64,000 bases of DNA from Haplomitrium mnioides. Its lineage: Eukaryota; Marchantiophyta; Haplomitriopsida; Calobryales. Where the stretch lies: the NCBI GenBank assembly GCA_049999725.1, contig JBNGIS010033853.1, forward strand, positions 1 through 64,000, in the 5' to 3' direction. The translations under genes were made by a program, and so were the position numbers. Below the pieces are notes generated by a model. That model worked only from the letters and a program-made list of their open reading frames with translations. It was not told where the DNA came from and made no database searches. This document shows positions 1 through 10,702 of the stretch, piece after piece (the stretch's first letter is position 1; every line of letters begins with the position of its first letter).

Positions 1-206
1 TATGGCTCCACTTTACACGACTTGCTCATCTTTTGTAGCAAGGTTTCTAGACTTCCTTCTCCATTCTCTTGTTGTAGCCGCATTTTCACCATTTTTGCCA
101 TCAACATGTTTGTTTGTTGTTGACTTGCTATAAGTGCTGCTTGAAGCTCCTCCAACTTGGCCATCATCCAAGCTCCTTCTTCCCGATTGCTAGAGTTTGC
201 CTTCAT
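1..206 (-). CDS. gag N-terminus of LTR element A0 (partial)
   Basis: An open frame on the minus strand starts at an ATG whose complement is at 204-206 and stays open to the left edge of the window (about 68 codons). It begins MKANSSNREEGAWMMAKLEE and continues with a glutamine- and leucine-rich, probably coiled-coil stretch, as is common at the start of plant Ty3/gypsy gag proteins. Gag forms the particle that packages element RNA. The start fits: the ATG lies about 650 bp inside a primer-binding site and LTR in the same orientation (854-1373). The rest of the element lies outside the window, so neither lineage nor integrity can be judged. Identification rests mainly on position. Confidence 0.6.
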   Translation of the reverse strand, partial: MKANSSNREEGAWMMAKLEELQAALIASQQQTNMLMAKMVKMRLQQENGEGSLETLLQKMSKSCKVEP

Positions 207-853
207 GGTTTTTCTGTCACAACTTAGCTATGAGCGACTTATACAAAAACAAATATATACACATTCCAATTATGTAGAAAAGGTAAAATAAAAGGTTTAA
301 TTGAGGCTAGCATTGACTCATAAAACCTCTCTCCAAACTTACGAACAAGGAAATCTCGTTGCGTTTGTTTGAGCGTTACTCGAATAGAAATATGACACTT
401 GGAGTTGAACTCGTCTAAAGGTGTTTGGTTCAAATCCATTTTCTACCTACCATAAAACATAAATAAAACACTCCCATGTAACACCATAGTTTACTAGAGG
501 TAAGATAACAGGCTCTCTTGATTCCATTACAAAAACCATAAAATCAACTCCAAAATTATACACTAAAAATTGATGAAAGAAATGTTTGTCAATGTTAAAC
601 TTACGAATATTAAAGAGATTCAATAGAGGAATTCTAGGAGGTACAAATGCTCCTCTATCCATTAGCTATCATAGTATCAAGTCAAACTTCTTATCTTCAT
701 TTATAAAGGATTGGATATCCGCCATCTTTTATTCATGAAAACTTGAAAGTTCGACTCTCTTGGAGTTCATGCAAAGTGGAGATTCCACTACTCCAAGAGG
801 TCTTTAGAGCTTCTCCAAAGAGGGGTAGTCCACACTTCTTTAGAGAAGACCAA
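207..853 (-). other. untranslated leader of element A0
   Basis: This stretch lies between the primer-binding site and the gag ATG. It contains two short open frames (447-662 and 239-439, both minus) that resemble no family I know. A polymerase II leader with small upstream ORFs or a decayed first coding segment are both possible. Nothing else is recognisable here. Confidence 0.4.
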
Positions 854-865
854 GCTCTGATACCA
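854..865 (-). other. primer-binding site, initiator-Met tRNA type
   Basis: The complement reads TGGTATCAGAGC, the 12-nt complement of the 3' end of initiator-Met tRNA used by many plant LTR retrotransposons. It sits 2 bp inside the LTR that begins at 868, which fixes the orientation (minus) and identifies the LTR as the 5' one. Confidence 0.9.
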
Positions 866-990
866 TTTGTAACACTACACACATACATTACACATCAAAA
901 ATTAGCACAAACATAGCGTATACAAGAGTAGCGCATAAAGAACTTCAAGAACCCACAAGGTAAGAGATGCCCAACAAGGCCCTCTCCCTT

Positions 991-1000
991 CTTTATATAC
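991..1000 (-). promoter_or_regulatory. TATA box of A0 LTR
   Basis: The complement reads GTATATAAAG, a good plant TATA box, about 130 bp downstream of the nearest G-box-like motif in the minus direction and about 130 bp before the LTR end. Confidence 0.6.
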
Positions 1001-1127
1001 GAAGTGAAAAGCAATTTGCTTTCATAGGTGGCGAAACCCTATTGGTTTCTTTTCTATCATTTTCTAATTGGACCACCTTTTTTCCTCTCTCATTGATTGG
1101 ACCACCTTTTACTTTTATTCTCCTTTT

Positions 1128-1352
1128 GCCACGTGTCCTTATCTTTAGAACCTTCCATTTCTATTTAGTTCTTCTTTTGCCATGTGTCCTTATCTTAGAA
1201 CCTTGTATTTGCTTTAATCCTCCGTTTGCAATGTGTCTTTATCCTCTTCTAAAGTGCCTTTGCTTTCACTTTAATTCGTTGACTTCCTCTCCTCTTGCCA
1301 CGTGTCAATAGCACTTACTTTAATTCGTTGACTTTCTCTCTTCTTGCCACGT
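1128..1352 (-). promoter_or_regulatory. array of five G-box/ABRE-like motifs in U3
   Basis: GCCACGT (ACGTGGC on the sense strand) occurs at 1128-1134, 1297-1303 and 1346-1352, with one-base variants GCCATGT at 1179-1185 and GCAATGT at 1228-1234. Spacing is about 49-51 bp except for one 69-bp step, and surrounding sequence (TTTAATTCGTTGACTT, CCTTATCTT) is repeated with it, so the array arose by tandem duplication. ACGTGGC is the core of plant abscisic-acid-response elements bound by bZIP factors. Stress-inducible transcription is inference. Confidence 0.6.
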
Positions 1353-1483
1353 ATCACTTTCTCTATAATAACACTATTTTTTTTATACTCTAACTTAGTA
1401 ATGGCATTCTAGATATAGTTGCTGCTTACTAAAGTTGGTGATCGTTACATGGAGAATATGAGCGTCTATACCAAAGTAGAGGA

Positions 1484-1620
1484 TGTTTTTATTGTCGACA
1501 TCTTAGTCATATGATTGCAAATTGCCTACGTCACCAAGGTCGACTACGTGCTCTGGTTCAAATAGCAACTACTGAAGAAGAAAATCAAGGAAAGTACCGA
1601 CCTCGGTAAAGATAATCGAG
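1484..1620 (+). pseudogene. gag zinc knuckle of A1
   Basis: Codons 1484-1525 give C-F-Y-C-R-H-L-S-H-M-I-A-N-C, a perfect C-x2-C-x4-H-x4-C nucleic-acid-binding knuckle, followed in frame by a basic, glutamine-rich tail. This is the only recognisable part of gag. The 110 bp before it hold no matching frame back to the A0 LTR, so the gag N-terminus is lost. Confidence 0.75.
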
Positions 1621-1653
1621 CGGTTTATTGAAAGCTTAATTAGTTCCAATGGA

Positions 1654-2046
1654 ATGAAAAGCTCAACAAGAATTAGAAGTACCTTGTTTCATCTAGATGG
1701 TATGGTTGATGAGCATTCTTGTAGAATGTTGGTAGATTGTGGAAGTTTTGAAAATTTCATGTCACTACATTTTGCAAAGAAAATCAAAGCTACGACTTTG
1801 CCAATCAACGGAAGTTTTGTGACTATGGCCGATAGCCAAAAACATGAGGTATTCCATTCTCACAAGCCATTTCCTATAAAGATTGGCAAAGATTATGAGG
1901 AATCTATGGATTTTGTCATTACACCCGTCAGTATGACATTATTTTGGGTTTGCCTTAGCTTGAAGATTGGTTTGCTCAAGTTGATTGGGAAAAATAGCAA
2001 ATTCAAGTTACTTTACAAAGAAAGCAATTTCTTTTGGGGCGTCTGA
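1654..2046 (+). pseudogene. A1 retropepsin-like protease
   Basis: A 130-codon frame has the layout of a gypsy aspartic protease: an HLDGMVDEHSCRMLVDCGSF segment in which the catalytic Asp (1735-1737) is followed by Cys-Gly instead of Ser/Thr-Gly, then MADSQKHEV, which matches the usual V-A-N/D-G flap. The enzyme would cut the polyprotein. The D-C-G change and the lost frame after 2046 make activity unlikely. It lies between the gag knuckle and RT, as expected. Confidence 0.7.
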
Positions 2047-3000
2047 CACCATTGGTGAAGAAGCCCAAATCAGTTCGGCCTAATGATTTGATGAAGAAAG
2101 AGTTGCCTATCTTTGCTGTATGGATCAAGCATATTGTGGACTTGAATAAGGAGGGAGGGAAATCTATACCAACCTCAATGATTGATGATATCTTGAAGGA
2201 GTTTTCAGATGTGTTTCTGGATGATTTGCCAAAGGGGTTACCAGATGATCGTGGAATGCCTTTTCCGATAGAGTTGATAGCAAGAAGTATTCTGTATAAT
2301 CGATCTATATACAAGGTATCGCCACAAGAGTTGGAAGAGCTTTGCAAGACTTTGACAGATCTTCTTGAGAAGGATTTCATTCAGCATAGTACTTCGCTTT
2401 GGGGAGCACCGGTATTCTTTGTACCAAAGAAAGATGGTGGATTTTATCTTTGTACTGATTATCGTGGTTTGAACAAGCAAACCGTCAAGAATGCTTATCC
2501 TTTACCGGGTATTGATGATTTATTGGATCAACTGAATGGTGCGCGGTTCTTTTCGAAGCTTGATCTTTGAAGTGGTTATTGGCAAATTCCTATCAAGCCA
2601 AGTGATGTGCCGAAGACAACTTTTTGTACAAGGTATGGACATTTTGAGTGGAAGGTCCTTACATTTGGTCTCACTAATGCTCTGACTATATTTATGGATC
2701 AAATGCATCAAAGTTTAATGAGTTATTGGATAAGTCAGTTTTGGTATTCTTGGATGACATTCTTATTTTTAGCAAAACTGAAGATAAGCATCACAATCAT
2801 TCGAAAGAAGTTTTGCAAAAGATTGCGCAATTTGAAATATTATTGTAAGTGATACAAGTGCAAACTTTGGAAGCAAGAGGCTACTTACTTGGGGCACAAG
2901 GTGCCGGCGGATGGTATAAAGATGGAAGAAGAGAAAATCAAGGCTATTGCTGAGTGGCCAACACCAAATGAGGCAAAGGACATTAGAGCCTTCAATGGAT
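2034..3000 (+). pseudogene. A1 reverse transcriptase
   Basis: The frame 2034-2570 contains the approach region ([18 protein letters not shown]), [27 protein letters not shown] and [15 protein letters not shown], all diagnostic of Ty3/gypsy RT. A TGA at 2568-2570 stands where the family has Arg in S-K-L-D-L-R-S-G-Y. The catalytic motif F-L-D-D (2747-2758) is intact but lies in another frame. A second in-frame break occurs near 2850. RT copies element RNA into DNA. The residues are preserved but the frame is not. Confidence 0.9.
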
Positions 3001-3059
3001 TGGCAAGCTTCTATCGATGATTCATCCATTGTTATGCACATATTGCTACACCACTTATT

Positions 3060-3560
3060 GATCTACTAGGCAAGGAGGTCTAGTTTTAATAGACCGCCAA
3101 AGAGCAAGCGGTATTTCAACACCTCAAGGATGCAGTCTCTTCTCGTCTTATTCTAGAGCGCTATGATCCAAAGGCACGTTGCATAGTTGATTTTGATGCT
3201 TCTAGTTTTGTTATTGGAGCAGTTTTGCAGCAAGAGTTTGAGAATGGGCTTCATCCAATTGCCTTCATATCACGCCGGTTGAATGTGGCAGAAAGAAACT
3301 ATTCTACAAGGGATGGAGAGCAATTGGCAATGGTTTATGCTACAAAAGTATAGAGGCATTATCTTTTGGGAAGACCTGTCATTATGCGCACAGATCACAA
3401 ACCATTGTTGCAACCAATCCATTTGGAAAATATGACAAGTCGCCATCACCGATAGGAAGATCAATTGCAACTCTTTGATATCAAGCTAGAGTACAAGCCA
3501 AGAAGGTCCCACACCATTCTTGATGCACTGTCACAAAGGCCGGATCATCAAGTGAATACA
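3060..3560 (+). pseudogene. A1 RNase H domain
   Basis: Translation shows C-I-V-D-F-D-A-S-S-F, then HPIAFISRRLNVAERNYSTR, ATKV and IMRTDHKPLLQPIHLEN, the usual gypsy RNase H blocks including the first Asp and the TDHKPL Asp. Stops interrupt it (before RHYLLG and after SRHHR). It degrades the RNA strand during reverse transcription and follows RT directly. Confidence 0.85.
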
Positions 3561-3569
3561 ATGGAGGTG

Positions 3570-4620
3570 AGCAACATTAGTATCTTACATTTAGATGAGG
3601 CAACTAGTAGGAGTTATCGTCAAAAACTATAAGAAGATGCTTTCTTTAGTTTGGTTCAAGCATGATTGGCCGTCAAGGATAGTGAGTATCATTCTTTCTC
3701 CATTCAAGATGGTATTTTTTATCGAAGCCATCAAATATATGCTCCACAAGATGATACACTTCGAATAGCTCGTTTACAAGAAGCGCATGACATTCCTATC
3801 TCAAGGCATCTTTGAGTGGATAAAACTACAGAGAGACTTCAATGCACTTGGTGGTGGCGTAACTTGGCTCAAGATGTTTGTGGTTTTGTTCATTCATGTG
3901 AAAGTTGTCAAGGAAACAAAGCTTCGAATCAAAAACCAGCGGGACTTCTTCAACCATTACCAATTTCTATTGCTCGTTAGGAGCCTGTTAGTTTGGATCT
4001 TATCACTTCACTTCCAACTACTCCTTGTGGGTTCACTGCTACTGTGGTGTTTGTAGACAAGCTGAGCAAGCAGATTCATTTAGCGCCAACGGTGGATACA
4101 GTCGATGCTCCACAATTGGCAAAAATTTACTTTGATACTAATTTTTGCCATCACAAATTGGCCAAGGTGTTAATATCTGATCAGGATCCGTGTTTCACTA
4201 GAAAGTTTTGAAGAGAATTATTCAAACTTCTAGGAACCAAACTTTCTATGTCTACTGCTTATCATCCGCAAACAGATGGGCAAACGGAGCATGCTAATCG
4301 CATTGTGGAGGGCATGCTTCTCGTGTTCATGAATGTTCATCACACCGATTGGGATAGTTTCTTATCGGCTATGGAGTTTGCTTACAACAACTCCAAACAA
4401 GCAAGTACTGGGTTTTCTCTTTTCTTTCTTAATTTGGGTCAATATCCTCTTGTTACCAATGGTTTGCTTTCTCCTACTTCTTCTAGTGTTCCAAGTATTT
4501 CTATTTTTTTGTCTCGTTTATCTTCTTCTTTGCAAGATGCTCGCAACCATCTTACTATTGCTCAAAATCGGCAAAAAAATATGCCGATAGCCATCGTTGT
4601 GATTGCTCTTATGGTTTAGA
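3570..4620 (+). pseudogene. A1 integrase
   Basis: The zinc-binding part ends C-E-S-C-Q near 3910. The core retains all three acidic residues: Asp in SLDLITSLPTT (about 3990), Asp in LISDQDPCFTRKF (about 4180) and Glu in GQTEHANRIVEG (about 4285). HPQTDGQTE is the hallmark of gypsy integrase. Two breaks (a stop near 3975 and a TGA at about 4210) split the frame. The enzyme inserts the cDNA into the genome. Confidence 0.9.
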
Positions 4621-4630
4621 TGAACAAGTT

Positions 4631-5040
4631 ATGCGATCCACTCATGATCTTCCATTGTCTTTAGATACTCAAGTTCGTAAGTTATCTCCTGCTTGGATTG
4701 GTCCTTTCTCTATTTCTCAGGTTATTTCTCTTGTTGCTTATAAACTTGATCTTCCTCTTCATATGAAGATTCATCGTGTGTTCCATGTGTCTAAACTTAA
4801 GCCTTTTGGTCCTAGTCCATCTTTTTTTCCAAATCGTGTTCAACTTCCTCCTCCGGCCATTGTTCTTGATGATCATGAAGAATTTGCAGTCGATTGCATT
4901 TTGGCGAAAAGAGTTATCAAGTGCGGGCGGCATCCGTAAGTTCAATACAAGGTTTTGTGGAAAGGCTATCCACTTCATGATGCCACTTGGGAATCTTCTT
5001 AAGATCTTGAGAATGCTCAAGAAGCTACTAAAAATTTTGA
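4631..5040 (+). pseudogene. A1 GPY module and chromodomain
   Basis: RKLSPAWIGPFSISQVISL and AYKLDLP form the integrase GPF/Y module. Downstream come ILAKRVIKCGRHP, a stop, then VQYKVLWKGYPLHDATWES, a chromodomain with its W-K-G-Y and A-T-W-E signature. Chromodomains of chromoviruses direct insertion to chromatin carrying particular histone marks. The single TAA between the two halves (4937-4939) stands where the family has a sense codon. Confidence 0.85.
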
Positions 5041-5087
5041 AAGTTGCGGCAATGACGAGGACATCATCGACTAGACGGCGGGGATTA

Positions 5088-5505
5088 TGTAATTGTACAA
5101 GCATACGGTTGTGCTATTTATAAGAAAATAGAGAGGATTGAAGAAGTGGTAGTGAGTCACTTTTAGGTTAAGATTAGATTGCTTGCTTTTGAAGTCACTT
5201 TTGGTGGAAAGTCACTTTTAGGTTACTTGCATTCGAAGTCACTTTTTGTAGTGAGTCACCTTTAGGGCTGAAATGAGAAGTGACTTGTTAGTGAAGAAAG
5301 AGGGATGACACTCTCTTCTCTTGTATAAATAGAAGGGCTTATTAGCCCCACTCCTCATTCTGGAGTTCCTCTCGAATCATTTGGGTTCTTTGGTTGTTTG
5401 GCTTTGTCTTATATTCTTGGCTTTAGTTTGCTTATTGGTTTTGAGTTGTGTAACTCTTTTAGAGTTGTCTTGAATTATTACTTACTTGGAATTCGGTCTT
5501 TTACA
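5088..5505 (+). repeat. 3' LTR of A1
   Basis: A 418-bp LTR starting TGTAATTGTACAAGC and ending TCTTTTACA. A purine-rich tract (about 5075-5087, GGCGGGGATTA) precedes it. A TATAAATAG box lies at 5324-5332. The A2 LTR at 42993-43408 is its homologue in reverse orientation (416 bp), which supports both ends. Confidence 0.85.
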
Positions 5506-6235
5506 CCATCCATGAAGCTATAGGCTTCATGGGCTGCAACTTAATCCAGCACCACGTCTGTGAAAGGTAAAGGATAATGATCCCTCTTGGTGGTAAGATT
5601 TAACTTTCAGTAATCTTGGCAAATACATACCTTGGGCGTTCCATCCAGGCCTGGTTTCTTAGAGACTACCACCACTGGTGAGACCCATTCACTATTGGGT
5701 ATAGGGTATATAAATCTTGTTTCCAATAGTTTGTCTACCTCTCCCATCACAAGTAATGACATTTTCGGATTAAGTCGGTATTCTCTTTGTCTTACGAGGA
5801 TGGCTGATGGTTCCAAGTCTATACGGTGTTCTCCAAATTCTCTTGCCAATCCTCTCAGGTCTGAATGATGCTATGCAAACATGTCTTGAAAATTTCCCAA
5901 GGCTTGTGTCAAGGCGAACTCATCGGTGGTGGTTAGGTCGAATCCCACTTGGAAGGCCTTCCTTGCTTCAGTTGTTACGGTCCTGTAAAGATCTGTACTT
6001 ATGGGCTCTGGGTTACCCCTTAAGGGAAGGTCTGCCCCAGGTTCCAGCATTGCCAATTGTTGCCCACGTTGCTGAACTTCGTGTTGGCTTTTTTCATACT
6101 CCAGTTCATCCCTCTCACCAATTATCGGTGTTCTTCTTGAATGCCTAGGTAGGGTCAACTCCCCATTGAATTCCGGTTTATCGGCTACAATTTCTTGGGC
6201 TGCAACATAGTATACAAGAATTTCTAGAGCCCTAT
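5506..6235 (-). pseudogene. inverted gypsy pol fragment (pre-RT and RT N-terminus)
   Basis: On the minus strand this reads, from 6235 downward, a pre-RT region (ELEYEKSQHEVQQRGQQLAM, then TTTDEFALTQALGNFQDMFA), GEHRIDLEP, VDKLLETRFIYPIPNSEW, VVVVSKKPGLDG, and at the left edge HYPLPFTD and EAYSFMDG. These are Ty3/gypsy RT blocks up to the FMDGYSG position, where the A1 LTR abruptly ends the frame. It differs clearly from the matching part of B2 (21049-21600), so it is a related but separate subfamily. The catalytic half of RT is missing. Confidence 0.8.
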
Positions 6236-6249
6236 TTTCCACAATTACC

Positions 6250-7110
6250 TTCGAAAATTTCAGGAGATCTTCATCAATGATTTCGTGGTGTACGGGAAGC
6301 TCTATAACCATGAGCGGGATGTGAGGCTCACCCTCCAATGCTGTCAAGAAACAGGGTTGAGGTTGCACTAAAGAAAGTGCTTCTTCGGAGTGAAGGAAGA
6401 GATACTCGTTGGGCACAGAATTTCCATTAGAGGCATTGAGGTAAACCAGGAAAAGATTGGAATCTGGATGAATGTATCATTCCCACCAACTTGAAAGAGG
6501 TGCAAGGCTTCTTGAGGTGTGTGGGCCACTATCGGAGATTCATTGATAAGTTTGGCTCAATGGCCTTACCTATCATAGAAATGACAAAGGGAGGCAGTAC
6601 ATTTGAAGCCACCCTCGAGAGGCTGGCAAGCTTCCATGAGCTGAAGAAGTGGCTTGCAAGTGCCTCGATACTCGTGTCGCCCAAGTGGGGAAAGGAATTC
6701 CACGTCATGATCAATGTGTCCGGATTTTGTATTAGGGTAGTATTAAACCAAATGGATGAGAAGGGCACCAACCATCCCATTTACTTTGCCAGCAGGTTGC
6801 TAGTCTTTGGAGAAAAACTACTCTGCCACCGATTGGGAGGCCTTGGGGATCTTCTATGCATTGAAAAAATTGAGGTATTACCTTTTGCATTATAAGGTGA
6901 TCTTTCACACAGACCAAAATTCCCTCAAGTATCTTGTGAATAAGCCTGATGTGACAGGTCGAATTACAAGGTGAGTGCTTCTCTAGCAAGAGTTTGATTT
7001 TGAAGTGTGGATCAAACCCGAGAAAAAACACAGCAATGTCGATTTCTTCTCTCGGGTGGCTGGACCAATCAACCAGAAGGAGGTGGATGATGCTTTCCTA
7101 CATGAGGATC
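6250..7110 (+). pseudogene. B1 RT C-terminus and RNase H
   Basis: The catalytic RT motif reads F-I-N-D (6270-6281): the first catalytic Asp has become Asn. Next come MNVSFPPTNLKEVQGFL, RHYRRFIDKF-like HYRRFIDKFGSMALPI, HVMINVSGF (first RNase H Asp also changed to Asn), HPIYFASRLL, then after a frameshift TDQNSLKYLVNKPDVTG. The order matches B2. Loss of acidic residues in both domains means that it could not be enzymatically active even without the frameshifts. Confidence 0.85.
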
Positions 7111-7119
7111 TGTTCTAAG

Positions 7120-7961
7120 TCAAAGATGGAAAGCCCACAGATTATGCCGACATAATCAAATTTCTCTTATCAGCACAAATTCCAAAGGGAAGCAGTAGAG
7201 AGGAAGATGTAGTGTTCCTCCGAAGGAAGAAACCGTATCTTCTGGTGAAGAGAGTGTTGCATAAGCGAGGCCAGGATGGTATGATCAGAAGATGCCTGGA
7301 GTGGGACCAAGCCACCATGGTGATGTAGGCTTTGCACGGAGAAGAAGTGGGTGCCACTTTGCAGCGGATACCATGATAAGGAAAGTTTTGGATGTAGGGT
7401 ATTGTGGCCAACGCTGAACAAGGATGTGCACTTTTGGGTGAAAAGATGCGATGGCTATCAGAGGACGAGAAAGTTAGCGACCAGCAAGCATCACTCCTTG
7501 GTTCCAATTATCCCTCTAGCACCGTTTGAAAAATGAGGCATAGATTTCATCGGGCCAATTGCACCATCAATGCAAAGGGGAAACAAGTGCATTCTATTAA
7601 TAGGCCACTGATTATGCCACTAAGTAGGTTGAGGCCAAAACCACCCGGAAGGACGATGCAAAAATGGTGGCTGCTTTCTTGTAGAAGCAAATGTTTTGCA
7701 GGTTTGGGCCATTGCTAGAGCTAGTGAATTACTAGGGCGCACACTTCATCAATCAAGTGATCAAGGACCTAACCTCAAGATACATGACCAACCACCGCTG
7801 CACCACGGCTTATCATCCGAAGGCTAACGTGTTGATAGAGAGGGTAAACGAGATCATGGGCAAGAAACTTAGTAAGACAGTAGCAGCAAACAAGACTGAC
7901 TGGGATCTCAAGTTTCTACTAGCAACACATGCCTATAACCTGGCCTATAAGACCACCATTG
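7120..7961 (+). pseudogene. B1 integrase, N-terminal part
   Basis: DYADIIKFLLSAQIPKGSSR, YLLVKRVLHKRGQDGM and HFWVKRCDGYQRTRKLATS cover the spacer and zinc-binding domain; the second Cys of the H2C2 motif has become Tyr. After several breaks, TTAYHPKANVLIERVNEIMG provides the core region holding the catalytic Glu, and DWDLKFLLATHAYNLAYKTT follows. The frame ends where copia DNA begins at 7962 and resumes at 11069. Confidence 0.85.
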
Positions 7962-8309
7962 TGTGAGAAAATGAAAGAGAGAGCAATTTGGAGCCAATAT
8001 AACAGTGCTAGCACCACTCTATTACACTTGCATCAAGCATACAGGAGAGAGGAGCAGGAGAGATCCTCAACAACAATGGAGAAGCACAGGATGAATGGGC
8101 AATAGCCCCCTCTCTCCCTTATATAAACAAATACCTAGGCCCAACGAATTAAGGCTGGCACTACAAGATAAAACAGAAGTCAACACTAAAAGACAAAATG
8201 AAATAAGACAAAAATGAGGATAGGACAAAATGGTATTTTGTCCTGACTGAATTTAGACTATCCTAGTCTAAATTCACTAGAATACTTAACATAGTTCGAA
8301 TTCTCAACA
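7962..8309 (-). repeat. 3' LTR of copia element
   Basis: Starts TGTGAGAAAA and ends TTCTCAACA on the plus strand, giving the inverted ends TGTTGAGAA/TTCTCACA. A TATATAA motif lies at about 8120-8126. The adjacent internal sequence CTCTCCCTC (8310-8318) is the complement of a polypurine tract GAGGGAGAG. Confidence 0.92.
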
Positions 8310-9667
8310 CTCTCCCTCAAGCTCTACGCATGTACACCAAGTTGTCCTCTGAACTTCTGCAACTTTTCTGCCCCCAATGATTTTGTAAAAATATCAGCCA
8401 CCTGATCCTCAGTGCTGATATACTTTAGATCCACCATCCTTGCTAACACCTTCTCTCTCAAAAAATGATAGTGCACCTCAATATGTTTTGAGTGTGCATG
8501 GAAGATTGGATTGTTTGCTAGCTGAATACTATTGATGTTATTACAGTAAACATCCACATGGTGATTCACACCCACTCTAAGATCATGTAACAACTTTAGT
8601 ACCATGTCACTTCACAAGTAGCCATAGCTGCACCTCTGTACTTTGCAATGTGCTTGATAATGCAACCGTTGGTTGCTTCTTGCTGCTCCAAGCTATCCCA
8701 GCACTACCAAAAGAAAAAAATACCCACTTGTGGATCTTCTATCACTTGAGCTTCCAGCCCGATTTGCATCTGTATATCTAGAAAGTTGACAGTCCCTGCC
8801 ACTCTCATAAAATAACCCATATTGAACTCTAGACTTTTTATATCAAAGAATACGATGCACTGCATCTAGGTGTGGCTTCCATGGACTTTGCATAAATTGG
8901 CTTACCAAGCCCACTGCATAACTCAAGTCTGGTCTTGTGATGGTTATATAGATTAAACTCCCTACCATCTTCCGATATCGTGTGGGATCTTCCATCTTCT
9001 CTCCTTCGTGATCACTCAGCTTAGAGTTCTGATCCAAAGGTGTTGCAATTGGCTTGCAACTTGTCATCCTATACTTGGCTAGCATGTCTAGGGCATATTG
9101 CCTTTGTATCATCTAGATGCCTTTCTCCTCATTAATGAACTCAATATCAAGAAAATATCTTATCTCTCCAAGATCTTTCATCTCAAATTTTTGATGCAGT
9201 AATAGCTTCACCTCTGTTATGTCGTGTATACTATCTCCAGTCATTATAAGATCATCCACATATATGAGTATGAACATTGTACCTTTCTCTGCTCTTCTGA
9301 TGTACATCGCATAGTCTGCATTAGAAACCTTGAACCCCACTGTCACAAGATATTCTCCTATCTTGGTAGACCATGCTCTAGGCGCTTGCTTTAATCCATA
9401 CAAAGCCTTCTTCAGCTTGCATACTTGCCTTGGATTCTCCAAATTGACAAACCATTGTGGCTATGGCATATAGACCTCTTCTTCCAATTCTCCATGCAAA
9501 AATGCATTTTTTACATCCATTTGATGTAATGACCATTGCTTTGCTGCAGCTAATGCAATGACTGCTCTCACTATTGCCATCCTGGCCACAAGACTGAATG
9601 TTTCCTCATAATCTATACCTCTTGATTGACCTCTGCTATTAGATTGTTGTTGCAGCTGATTGTGCAC
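8310..9667 (-). pseudogene. copia reverse transcriptase and RNase H
   Basis: From 9667 downward: [67 protein letters not shown] (the Y-V-D-D catalytic motif, intact), KMVGSLIYITITRPDLSYAV, and the RNase H tail IEVHYHFLREKV with STEDQVADIFTKSL. These are textbook Ty1/copia blocks. Breaks occur at about 9461, 9113 and between 8843 and 8605. The catalytic residues survive, but the frame is broken in several places. Confidence 0.93.
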
Positions 9668-10343
9668 ATTTCCATCTCAGCGACCTCTTCCAGATCTGCT
9701 TCTGCCATAACTTCTGCCTTGATCTCTACCTCTAGTAGAGTAGAATGCTTGTTCCTAGTTACCTTGATTGTTTGATGCTCCTCTACAACCAGCATGGTAA
9801 TGAGCTGTGAAAAAAATGTAGCACCCTCCCTTGTTCTTATGGAGGTTTTGAACTGTTTGAACTCATTGCCCAAACCGTTCAAGCAATTTGCTACCATGAT
9901 GCATTCCTTCACTTCTTCTCCCACACTTGCTAATTGCTCAGCTAGGGACTTGATCTTCAAGGCATAAGCATTCACATTTAGCTTCTCCTTTTGCAAATTG
10001 ATAAACTTGCTAATTTCTTTGCTTCTGAAGAAATAGCGTATCTGTTCTTCAGGATGTTCCAACCTTTCTTGGGTGTCTTTGATGTAGATATGTATCCCAT
10101 CATCTTGTCATCAACACTTACGGTCAGCCAATATAACAACTTGTGCACGTTCTCATGATATGTCTCATACTCTTGCAGTTTTTCTTCTGATAGGAGTGAT
10201 CCCAATATAGGTTCTATTACATCATCAGTAATGAACCTCCAGAGCCTTTTGCTCTTAATAAAATTGGTCATCCTTATAGACCAAACAGTATAGTTGCTCT
10301 CATTCAATTTCTCAGTTACAATTTGAGAAATTTCATCTGCCAT
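9613..10343 (-). pseudogene. copia gag (UBN2-like)
   Basis: Begins MADEISQIVTEKLNESNYTV and continues WSIRMTNFIKSKRLWRFITD, then (after one frameshift near 10020) KEKLNVNAYALKIKSLAEQL and FKQFKTSIRTREGATFFSQL, the gag region of plant copia elements (UBN2 family). In another frame the end is Arg/Gly/Ser-rich (RSRSGRGRDG) and runs straight into the RT frame without a zinc knuckle. Confidence 0.85.
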
Positions 10344-10702
10344 CTCTCAATCCTACAATCAAGTATGTCCAAACAAGCAATGTGCTCCCAGCACAACAAT
10401 CTGGCACTCTTAGGGGATTTCTGTCATATTTTGTGACAAAATTCAAAGTAGAGCACTCAAATCAGATCAATACTACAAGAAATTCGTGTCTCTTCTTGTG
10501 ACTAACTTCAAAATAGGACCAGATCTAATTGATGCAGATAAAAACCAGAATTTGCAGAACCTTTCTTGCATGAAAAAGCACCCAAAATCATGAACCGATT
10601 TTGTCTTCCTTTAAGAACCTTGCTCAATAATAAAAATTGAAAGTGCTTCAGATGTCTAAAGTCGATTCACCAAAAAAAGAGGTGCCTCACTCTTTCTTTA
10701 TG

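Larger units (their letters stand above)
868..1373 (-). repeat. 5' LTR of element A0
   Basis: A 506-bp LTR bounded on the plus strand by TGTAACAC and ATAATAACA, that is TG...CA ends. The PBS adjoins its left end. Read on the minus strand it has an upstream region with repeated ACGTGGC-like boxes (1352 down to 1128) and then a TATA box (complement of 991-1000), the normal U3-R order. The right boundary is inferred from the weak inverted termini and is less certain than the left one. Confidence 0.75.
1484..5505 (+). mobile_element. Ty3/gypsy chromovirus A1, 5'-truncated, decayed
   Basis: The order zinc knuckle, protease, reverse transcriptase, RNase H, integrase, GPY module, chromodomain, LTR is that of a chromovirus. 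Most of gag and the 5' LTR are absent; sequence left of 1374 belongs to another element in the opposite orientation. Many in-frame stops and several frameshifts show it is dead. A2 (42993-46500, minus) is a second copy of the same family, with a matching LTR and chromodomain. The 3' LTR abuts an RT fragment at 5506, so the element seems to have inserted into older gypsy DNA. Confidence 0.9.

Noticed and set aside
5871-6416. One 181-codon minus-strand ORF as a single gene
   Set aside because: Only its part below about 6235 resembles pol; the part above is the antisense of the B1 RT catalytic region, so the ORF spans a breakpoint.
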